Part shown: positions 32,986 to 41,368 of the stretch, piece after piece
Layout: every line of letters starts with the position of its first letter
How positions within the stretch are numbered: position 1 is the first letter of the stretch
Source of the DNA: Cytidiella melzeri
Lineage: Eukaryota > Basidiomycota > Agaricomycetes > Polyporales > Irpicaceae
Assembly: GCA_022592445.1 (NCBI GenBank)
Contig: JABYQR010000004.1
Span: 124,001-188,000 of the forward strand
Length of the DNA: 64,000 nucleotides
Reading direction: 5' to 3'
Notes under the pieces: generated by a model
What the model saw: only the letters and a program-made list of their open reading frames with translations
What the model was told of the DNA's origin: nothing
Databases searched by the model: none
Position numbers and translations under genes: made by a program

Positions 32986-35900
32986 TTCGGGCCGTGATTC
33001 GAGCTGCGCAAGCACGCGCCCCATGTTTACCATGTACTAATAGATTTTCCATACTCGCATCTGATGTACTAGAGACTGGTTCTGAATCCGAACATTTTAC
33101 GTACCTATTACCTATCACAGTCTCAGGAGTGCGGAGATCTAAAGAAGTCGCAGCAATGATTGATAGTGGAGCCTCGACACTATTCATCCATAAACGGTTT
33201 GTTCGAGAGCATTGTATCAGGACCTGGAAGTTGAAACAACCAATTCCGGTGTACAACATAGATGGAACCCCAAATCGAGACGGGGCTATTGATGAAGTTG
33301 CCATTCTCAATATGAGGATAGGGGACCACGAGGAAAGGACTATCTTCACAGTTACCGACATTGGGCCGGAAGATGTAATCATAGGAATCGATTGGTTGAG
33401 GTACCACAACCCCACCATTGATTGGTACAAAGGCATCATCAGGATGGATGGATGTCCTGATGCGTGTAAACCTAGAGAACGGGTTGAGGAAGCGAAGGAG
33501 GTTGCAGCTAAGAGAACAGCTGAGCCTAAACGGAAGAAGAGGACCCCGGGATTACAGAAAGTTGTGAAACAACTTCCGTACTTACCGGTGGATACGGAGG
33601 AAGCCGAAGAAAACCTCGAGGAGACCACGGAAGGTTCAGGAAGTTTGGATGGGGCCGAATCGCCAAAGTTACAAGCACAGGCCACTACTCAGCTCGGTGG
33701 AAAAGGAACTCCCTGACGCATTGTACGCACATGTCCGACACCTATGGTACAAGAAGGCAAACACTTGTTCACTCTAGCAGGATACACATACTCTAGTGAA
33801 CTAGCTGAAGTTGAGAACTGGGCTAAACCAGTCAAAACCTTTGAGGAGATGGTACCTGAACAATATTGTCAACATGCTCACATCTTCTCTGAAACGGAAT
33901 CTCAACGACTTCCAGAACACAAGTCGTACAACCATGCAATTGAGTTGATTCCGGAAGCAAAAGGATTCCATGCAAAGGTTTACCCGTTATCACACCCTGA
34001 ACAAGAAGAGCTTGATAAGTTTATCCGAGAGAACCTAGAGAAAGGGTACATTCGACCGTCAAAGTCCCCAATGGCGTCACCCTTCTTCTTTGTCAAGAAA
34101 AAGGATGGGAAGTTACGCCCAGTACAGGATTACCGGAAGTTGAACGAAGTCACTATCAAAAACAGGTACCCACTGCCATTGATCTCCGAACTCATGGATA
34201 GATTGCGGGGTGCTAAGTTCTTCACTAAGCTGGACGTCAGATGGGGGTACAATAATGTCCGCATCAAAGAAGGCAATGAACACAAAGCTGCATTTGTCAC
34301 CAACCGAGGATTGTTCGAACCTACGGTCATGTTCTTTGGCCTTACCAATTCCCCGGCCACATTCCAGAACATGATGAACAACATCTTTGCTGATCTTATT
34401 GCTGAAGGCAAGGTCACCGTCTACCTAGATGATATCCTTATCTATTCCAAGGATATCTCCGAGCACCGCAGGGTGGTACATGAAGTTCTGAGACGACTCA
34501 GACAACATGATCTGTTTCTTAAGCCTGAGAAATGCGAGTTTGAGCGTTCAGAGACAGAATATCTTGGCGTTATCATTGGTCACAATCAGTTACGCATGGA
34601 CCCTGTCAAAGTAAAGGCAGTGGCTGAGTGGCCTGTACCACAGAATGTCTCCGATATCCACCGATTCCGTGGGTTTGCAAACTTCTACCGGAGATTCATC
34701 AAAGACTTCGGAAAGATATGTAAGCCCTTAGACCGTCTCACGGGCAAGGTTCCTTGGAAATGGGGCCCTGAAGAACAGTCGGTGTTTGATGAACTCCGCC
34801 GACGATTTGTGGAAGCGCCGGTGTTGGCAATGTGGAGTTTTGATAGACCCACACGTTTGGAAACAGATGCATCCGGGTATGCAATGGGAGGGGTATTGGA
34901 ACAACAAGCCGAAGACGGCGCGTGGCATCCAGTAGCCTATCGGTCTGAAGGCATGACTGAGACTGAACGAAACCTATGAGATCTACGACCGAGAACTCAT
35001 GGCAATTGTACGAGCCCTTGAAGACTGGCGTCATTACTTGGAAGGACTACCAGAGAAATTCCCTATCTTCTCTGACCACAAGAACCTCGAGTACTGGAAG
35101 ACAGCTCGTAACTTGACATGCCGTCAAGCACGTTGGTCGTTGTTCCTCTCACGCTTTAACTTTGAAATCATTCCGAAGCCCGGAAAATCAATGGGAAAGT
35201 CGGATTCTATGTCCAGGCTAGGCCAACACGAGGTCAAGGATGAAGAAGATAATCTATCATGAATAGTCCTAGGACCAGAGGTCTTCCGAGCTGCTGCTTC
35301 TCAACGGGGGCAAGCTAGCGTACAACCAGACAGAGACCTGTGAAAACATATCCGTGAATGTTCTCTACGAGAGACCGAAGTGGCAGAAGCACTGGCCAAA
35401 GTCAAGAAACTCGGACCTCGTCTTCTTAGCCGGGTACTCGAAGAGTGGAACATGGAGAACGGACTGTTATTGTTCCGGGGAAAAGTTTATGTCCCTAAAG
35501 ATGATGAAATCCGAAAGGAACTGGTTCGGAGACATCATGACTTACCCGCTGCTGGACATCCAGGCAGGTACAAGACACTGGAACTTCTATCTCGGAACTA
35601 CTGGTGGCCCAGCATGACACGCTTTGTCAATGACTATGTAGACACATGTGACACCTGTCAAAGAACGAAGACATACCCCGCTCCACCATGCGGTCCACTT
35701 AATCCGCTAGAGCCGCCCAATGCTCCATGGGACAGCGTCACCACAGACTTTATTGTCAAGCTGCCGCCATGTAAAGGATACAATTCCATCACAGTTGCAG
35801 TTGATCGAACAACCGCGCAGGTGCACTGTTACCCATCACGGGAAAGCATGAAAACCCCTGAACACGTGCAGGATTATATTGCAAACGTGTTTCAACTCCA

Positions 35901-36942
35901 TGGTGTACCTCGACAGATGATCTCAGACCGCGGATCAGTGTTCGCGTCCAAGTTCCTTCGTGCTATCTACGATGCACTCGGAGTAAAGTTGTCCATGTCC
36001 ACCGCGTATCACCCTCAGACAGACGGCAAAACAGAACGTATGAATCAAGAGATAGAACAGTATCTCCGAGTGTTCTGCTCCTTCAGACAGGATGACTGGG
36101 TGGATTAGTTACCAATTGCGGAGTTTGCGCTTAATAGCCGAGTACACTCGTCCACCGGGAAGGCTCCCTTCGAACTGATCTATGGGTATCTACCGGAATT
36201 CCAGGTGCCTTTGAACCCAGTGTCCAATGTTCCCGCAGCAGACGAACGTCTTCGAGCATTACGAGAAGCCCAAGAAGATGCTAAAGCTGCGCTACAACTT
36301 ACGGCAGAACGCATGAAACGGTTCTACAATCATGGAGTTGCAAAAGCTCCGCAGTTTAAAGTTGGTGACAAAGTTTACGTGGAACGTGAAAAACATCCAA
36401 AGGAACAGCCGGTGGCAAAGCTAGCACCAAAACGAGATGGTCCCTATGAGATCTTAGAAAAGATTGGGGATTTGAATTACCGGGTTAAACTTACCATTCG
36501 GGACAAACGCCACCCGGTGTTCCATGTGGATAGGTTGCGACCAGCCAAGACGGCAAGTTTGGTCCCTAACCGGGAATTTTCTGAACCCGAGCCGATTGTG
36601 GTTGACAAAGAAGAGGAGTACGAGGTAGAACAGATTCTTGATTCAAGAATCTTCAGGTGAAAGAAGGAGTTTCAGTACCGTGTGAAGTGGAAAGGATACC
36701 CAGAATCAGAAAATTCCTGGGAACCAGCAACCAACGTCACTCATGCCGATGAAGCTGTCAAAGATTTCCACAGACGACACCCAGGAGCTCCACAACCAAT
36801 TGCAGCATCTCTATTCTTGGCAATGAATTTCCAACCAATCAACGAAAATTTTGAGAAACTACCTTCAGAAACTCTACGACGCGTATCCTTGTGGGAAGAC
36901 GGAAAAGACTCAACTCCTGCCTTCCGGAGAAAAGGCCTTTAG
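32979..36942 (+). pseudogene. C-plus pol pseudogene (PR-RT-RH-IN-chromodomain)
   Basis: Protease is 32,982-33,716 (MIDSGASTLFIH). RT is 33,744-34,979 with an intact VYLDDILIYSKD and NFYRRFIKDFGK. RNase H is 34,830-35,262. The integrase HHCC region, catalytic core and C-terminal domain lie at 35,380-36,660 (CDTCQRTKTYPAPP, ISDRGSVF, YHPQTDGKTERMNQE). The chromodomain is at about 36,610-36,800 and is cut by a TGA at 36,658. Stops shared with C-minus: 33,714-33,716, 35,260-35,262, 36,106-36,108 and 36,658-36,660. A private one-base insertion at about 34,973 shifts frame within RNase H, and a private TGA lies at about 35,340. The RT active site is intact, unlike that of C-minus. Confidence 0.88.
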
Positions 36943-36953
36943 GAGGGGGGTAA

Positions 36954-37450
36954 TGTCACGAACAGGCACACTTTTTACTTTTCTTTTCCTTTTATTTTTT
37001 CTTATCTTATCTTATTGATGGCACATGGCTCCTGCATGTGATCAAGTACATGTGACAGACTGGTCACATGATCATAGAAGGTGCTGGAACATTGTGGAAC
37101 ATTGTAGAACATCGCACCATAGCACACCATACGTTCCCACGGCAGTGTTAGAAGTACAGACCCGGTACCAGGGGTCCTTGTCTGAGATGTATATAAACCC
37201 ACCCTGTAGCTCCCTAAAGACCTCAGATTCTACCTCCTGGTCTTTAGGTGACGTTCACCTTGTACTAGTTTCATCACTGTGCTAATATATCCTGGTCTTT
37301 AGCTCATCGTTAGCTGCTCCCTCGTCGTTGTCTCTCTCTCACCATCATCATCTTCCCTGTCGTCATCGTCCACGCGAGTTCGCTTGTTGTTCCTCCACCC
37401 CCCCGTCGTCACTTCCTCGCTCTTCATAGAGTTTGGTTGTGTTCCTGACA
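36954..37450 (+). repeat. C-plus 3' LTR
   Basis: 497 bp, TGTCACGAAC to CCTGACA, preceded by the polypurine tract aggaggggggtaa (36,941-36,953). It carries the same TATA box and agattctacct start block as the 5' LTR. Confidence 0.92.
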
Positions 37451-38407
37451 TCTACAGAAACCTGCACGTTTCCCGGAACAATCAGCTACCCTCTTTGAGA
37501 ACCTGCTGCGCACTTTCTACAACTCTTCTAACTCACCAATCACCATCTCCTCAAGTTCTCCCACCCCTGAGCCCCAGCCAGACAACAAGTCCCAGCTTGG
37601 ATCCTACCAAGACTCGGAGATAGACTACGAGCATCCTCTGTGTCACACCATCACTTGTTCTTACGAGTGAATCAGGTTACTACCCCTCTCATTTGAGCTA
37701 TACGAGGACCCCGCCAACTTCCTTCTCCAAAACATCCCAGGCCCAGCCCTCTTGCCACAGAATTGCAAGAACTGTGAGCCATGTGTCTATGCCATTGACC
37801 CCCATCTTGACTGCAACCTGAGCATCTGCTCTTACGACCACCCTTACAATCCCGAGTGCAAGATCAACGTCATTGAGATCCTCCTGCCCCACGTCGCGCA
37901 TCTCATAGTTTGTTCTTGTGCTACACACCCTGGCACTTTCACTGTGATCTGCAGGCACGGCGGGTCCGAGTACATTGCGGGTAGAAGTCCCGTGCCAGAA
38001 CAGTAGGTGCCTCAAGTAGAAGGAGGAGTCTCATCTCGTTGCGTTAAAACACTGCTTTCTTTACCGAGTTACTGTGTTACGTTTCCACAAGTTTTACTAT
38101 TGTAGTGTTAGCACTTCTTGCGTTTCACTTCTCATATTGTGTTTGCATTAGTGTCTCACTTTGCTTGTCCGTTCATCACGTGTTTCACCAAGCTTGCTCT
38201 CTCATCTTACCCTAAAAGGCCAACTGGCCACATTTGTTGCTGCTTGCAATAAATTTTGCTGTACTAGGCAAAGCTTAGGACTCTTTTGACCCACTCGCAC
38301 CTTTTTAACACACAATCCACACTTAACTTGTTCATGTGATTGCCTCTTTGAGGTCTGGTGTGCTGGTTCCTGGCCTCTTTGGGTCCAGGGTAGTTGTTAG
38401 TGTTTCA

Positions 38408-39324
38408 CTGCTGTCTCCAATGGATAAGAATTCTTTGAGTGGATCAAAGAGGAACTCCAAAAAGGTTACATCCACAAATCAAAAAGTCCAATTGCAGCAC
38501 CTGTGGTCTTTGTCAAGAAGAAAGATGGCTTGTTGCAACTTGTGCAAGACTACCAAAAACTGAACAACATCACGGTGAAAAACTGGTACCCCATACCTCG
38601 TATCAACAATTTGTTCAATTTGTTCAAGAGCAAGGCTAAGGTCTTCTCAAAGGTTGATCTTGGATGATGTTACAACTATGTTTGCATTCAAAAGGGGGAC
38701 AAATGGAAGACAGCGTTCATCACACACTGTGGCCTTTTCAAAGCCAAGGTGATGTATTTTGATTTCAGCAACGCACCTGCAACATTCCAAGCCATGATGA
38801 ATGAAATCTTGAGTGGTTTGATCTTAGAAGGACATGTCATGGTGTATCTCGACGACATCCTCATCTTCACTGAAGACAAGAAGGAAAACCGTTGCATCAC
38901 ACAGGAAGTGCTCAAGCATCTACGAGAGAACAATCTATTTGCCAAACCAGAAAAATGCTTTTTTGAAAAAGATCACATTGAGTACCTAGGCATGATCATT
39001 TCTCATGGACACATCGAGATGGATCCAGCCAAACTCACTGAAGTTACTGAGCGGCCGCAACCTGAAAAGGTCAAGCAAGTCCAAGCCTTCTTGAACTTTG
39101 CCAACTTGTATCGGTGTTTCATCAAGGACATTGCAAAACACACAAAACATCAGGAAAAAAAGACTTGTCTACCCGAGCTACCAGTTGCTACAGAGCTCTC
39201 TGGAGCTGCTGGTAGCCTCGGGTAGCCTCAGGTAGAGAAGTCATTGTTTCCTGATGAACCGCTCACCATTCTAACAAAGAAGGACCAACACTGGATCTGG
39301 AAAGATGCTCAGGAACAGGCCTTC
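38408..39324 (+). pseudogene. Gypsy-A fragment 2: RT domain
   Basis: Continues the RT that broke off at 21,393. Blocks: [65 protein letters not shown] and VMVYLDDILIFTEDKKEN (active-site YLDD intact), then FEKDHIEYLGMIISHGHIEMD. A one-base shift near 38,425 and a TGA at about 38,664 (where RT families usually have Trp) break it. A short foldback sequence interrupts it at about 39,169-39,225. It ends at the Copia-1 target site and continues at 44,473. Confidence 0.85.
39169..39225. repeat. small foldback (inverted-repeat) insertion in Gypsy-A RT
   Basis: Arms ctacccgagctaccag (39,169-39,184) and ctggtagcctcgggtag (39,209-39,225) are inverted repeats differing by one extra base, around a 24-nt loop. 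It sits where gypsy RTs have no extra residues, between the KDIAKHTKH and PDEPLTILT blocks, so it looks like a tiny inserted hairpin. Confidence 0.6.
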
Positions 39325-39558
39325 TGTCAGAGAGTGACCCGCCGCGAGAGACGGAATAGGATGGAGAGGCGGGGAGTCGGCGAGTGCGCGATCAGTGCAA
39401 TATTAAACACAGAATATCCGATGATCGACGACGTTGTATATATAGACTAAACTGGCACAGGAGCAACTCATCTGTTGCTTACCCTGTGCCAGGTACGTGC
39501 CCGCCCTGTACACAATATCATCTGTTGCTTACCCTGTGCCAGACCCGTCTGATTGACA
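39325..39558 (+). repeat. Copia-1 5' LTR
   Basis: 234 bp, TGTCAGAGAG to TGATTGACA. TATA-like block gtatatatagac is near 39,435. It contains a 25-bp direct repeat (39,468-39,492 and 39,518-39,542) starting tcatctgttgc, also present in the 3' LTR. Confidence 0.95.
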
Positions 39559-39571
39559 GGTTATGAGCCCC
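39559..39571 (+). promoter_or_regulatory. Copia-1 primer-binding site (initiator tRNA-Met anticodon region)
   Basis: Directly after the LTR, ggttatgagcccc is the complement of ggggcucauaacc, which matches the anticodon stem-loop of initiator tRNA-Met (CAU anticodon inside). It does not match the tRNA 3' end, so the primer would be a 5' half-tRNA cut in the anticodon stem-loop, as known for Drosophila copia. Confidence 0.8.
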
Positions 39572-39655
39572 GTCCAGCGCAACTAGCATCAGATTTCCAA
39601 CCGACTATCTATTGCAACTGTATTCGTTGTCTACCCCTATTTGCAATTCATCGCC

Positions 39656-41368
39656 ATGTCAGATCTCTCAAAATCAGATTCTACAAAGAACAAGCTATCG
39701 AAACTCGAGGACGATGGAGATACCAATTCATACGGTACCTGGGTTATGCAAGTCGAAGCGAAGCTTCGGTCGATGCACTTGTGGAAGTATTTTGAAGGAC
39801 CCAATTCCATTCCTCCTGACGTTCCCAAACTCAGAAAGACCTACAAGGATGAAGTAGAGGATCCTGAGACGGGAGAAGTGACAAAGGGGATAAAGAGGGG
39901 TAATGAGGCTGAGGTGGAACAAGCGGTAAAGGAAGCCGAACCATGGTACGACGCCAACATCACTGCAATAGCGTTACTGCTCAAGGCTATCCCACGCGCA
40001 AAAATTCATCTTATCGGTCGCACCAGAAGGGCCAAGGAAGCTTGGATGATCCTGCAGTCTGAGTATCGCCCCACCAACAATCTCCGCGCGGCATCGCTGC
40101 ATCAGAAACTGATGAGTTTCACTTGTACTGAGGAAATGGTCGTCAACAAATGGGTCGATAGAATGCGCTCTATCTATGCGGATCTATGCGATCAAGATCC
40201 CAACCGACTCACGGATGCCAACTTTGCGGCGACTCTTGCCGATCTCATTCCTACCAATAACAGTTGGCAAATGTTCTCACGAACCCTTCACCACGACATG
40301 AGCGCCGCATACTCTATTGGAAGACCCATGTTGTCTTCAAAGGTTATTGAACTGATAAAAGAGGAGGACTGGGCACAGACTAGGAATGACCCAGAAGTAA
40401 TCGCCCAAATCTATGAAACCGACGCCATCTATAAGAAGCGCCCAGCTATTGCTGCTAGCGCGAACCAAGCTGGCGGGCCCACTACTAAGCAAATCACCGA
40501 GTGGTGCGACAACCCGCACTGTGAAAGACCACGCGGGCACTTGTCGATAAACTGCATCGCTTTTGGAGGAGGGAAAAGCGGGCAATATCCTGATTGGTGG
40601 AAGTGGAAGCGAGATATTCATCTACTGCCGGCACAACGCGCTCAACTACGCTTGAAGTACAAGAACATCTCTAAGAATTTCAATTCAAAGAAAGCGCAGA
40701 AACCGCCGACGGCGAATAATGCTACCGAAGAAACACCCGCCGTTGATGCCAACACCGCAGCCGTGCTGAACCAAGACGAGATTTTCCTCTTGAACACCAC
40801 CATCAGTTTGGACCCTGAGAACTCAATTGCATGCCATGGCGCCGCTGTCTCTGGCGATCAAACTAAGCTCACTGCAGTTTTCCACGACTCTGGAGCCAGC
40901 CGTCACATTTTTTACGACTACGGCGCGTTTGTGAATTACCGCTCAATTGAACCGTTGAAGGTCCGAGGATTCGGGTCCACTCTTACGACCTCAGCCGTCG
41001 GAGTGGGCGATGTATACCTGCGTGCCAAGGTCAAAGGGAAGGAACACACGGTAAAACTGTCTGACGTCTTACACGTGCTGTCCGCACGGATGAACCTTGT
41101 CTCTCAAGGCTGCCTAGCATGGAGAGGGGTGGGTTCAATGACGAGTAGAGGGAATCTGGTACTCAAACTCAATGGAAGTATAATCCTCACCGGGAAATTG
41201 GACGACAATAACTTGTACCGATTCAATGCTCAGATTCAATCGAACACCCTGAAAGACCGTCTCTCCGATCTCACGCTAAAGGGCTCTCTACTTGAACGCA
41301 TCTCTGATCCTATTGCGGCAACCACCAATATCCGCTTACTCACACTGGATTTTTACACCGCCTACTAG
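39656..41368 (+). CDS. Copia-1 Gag-protease polyprotein segment
   Basis: 570 codons from the ATG at 39,656 (MSDLSKSDS); the in-frame ATG 15 nt upstream is less likely. The Gag domain of the UBN2/retrotran_gag type covers about residues 20-240 (YGTWVMQVEAKL, LHQKLMSFTCTEE, VNKWVDRMRSIYADL). A variant zinc knuckle CDNPHCERPRGHLSINC follows at about 285, then the protease active site FHDSGASRHIF at about 410. The frame ends at a TAG at 41,366-41,368 because it is off by one base from the integrase frame. The shift maps to a T5 run at about 41,350-41,355 just before HRLLGHIG. It could be a simple indel or a site of ribosomal slippage. Confidence 0.88.
   Translation: MSDLSKSDSTKNKLSKLEDDGDTNSYGTWVMQVEAKLRSMHLWKYFEGPNSIPPDVPKLRKTYKDEVEDPETGEVTKGIKRGNEAEVEQAVKEAEPWYDANITAIALLLKAIPRAKIHLIGRTRRAKEAWMILQSEYRPTNNLRAASLHQKLMSFTCTEEMVVNKWVDRMRSIYADLCDQDPNRLTDANFAATLADLIPTNNSWQMFSRTLHHDMSAAYSIGRPMLSSKVIELIKEEDWAQTRNDPEVIAQIYETDAIYKKRPAIAASANQAGGPTTKQITEWCDNPHCERPRGHLSINCIAFGGGKSGQYPDWWKWKRDIHLLPAQRAQLRLKYKNISKNFNSKKAQKPPTANNATEETPAVDANTAAVLNQDEIFLLNTTISLDPENSIACHGAAVSGDQTKLTAVFHDSGASRHIFYDYGAFVNYRSIEPLKVRGFGSTLTTSAVGVGDVYLRAKVKGKEHTVKLSDVLHVLSARMNLVSQGCLAWRGVGSMTSRGNLVLKLNGSIILTGKLDDNNLYRFNAQIQSNTLKDRLSDLTLKGSLLERISDPIAATTNIRLLTLDFYTAY

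Larger units (their letters stand above)
30222..37450 (+). mobile_element. C-plus: full-length but defective chromovirus (Ty3/gypsy), plus orientation
   Basis: A 7229-bp element with perfect target duplication tctac (30,217-30,221 and 37,451-37,455), inserted into unit X and interrupting its cysteine-rich ORF. LTRs are 495 and 497 bp. Same gene order and family as C-minus; the two face away from each other with 168 bp between their 5' LTRs. A chromodomain follows the integrase, as in chromoviruses that target heterochromatin. Confidence 0.93.
30158..38006 (+). pseudogene. cysteine-rich ORF of unit X, split by C-plus
   Basis: Starts at the ATG at 30,158, runs to the C-plus insertion at 30,221, resumes at 37,456 and, apart from one in-frame TGA at 37,668-37,670, stays open to a TAG at 38,004-38,006: 205 codons in total. 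The TGA is preceded by G and could have arisen from CGA by CpG transition. The protein has paired cysteines early (NSCHYCGLQKPARFP), a Ser/Pro-rich middle, then a Cys-rich block with CKNCEPC, LDCNLSICSYDHPYNPEC and IVCSC. The spacing suggests zinc or disulphide binding, but I do not recognise the family. It lies inside a mobile unit and is probably a transposon-encoded protein or a captured fragment. Confidence 0.5.
21394..38407 (+). mobile_element. unit X: TG...CA-bounded insertion in Gypsy-A RT, itself split by two chromoviruses
   Basis: Comparing the two broken ends of the Gypsy-A RT shows extra DNA starting TGATACGCCC and ending GTGTTTCA, flanked by ctgc on both sides (21,390-21,393 and 38,408-38,411). 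Without it the RT reads [11 protein letters not shown]. Once C-minus, C-plus and their target duplications are removed, X is about 1.83 kb, made of 21,394-22,104, 30,059-30,221 and 37,456-38,407. It carries a cysteine-rich reading frame and an AATAAA polyadenylation-type signal at 38,248-38,253. The TG...CA ends and short target duplication suggest a long solo LTR or a non-autonomous LTR element. No internal terminal repeat is visible, and the family is not recognised. Confidence 0.55.
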
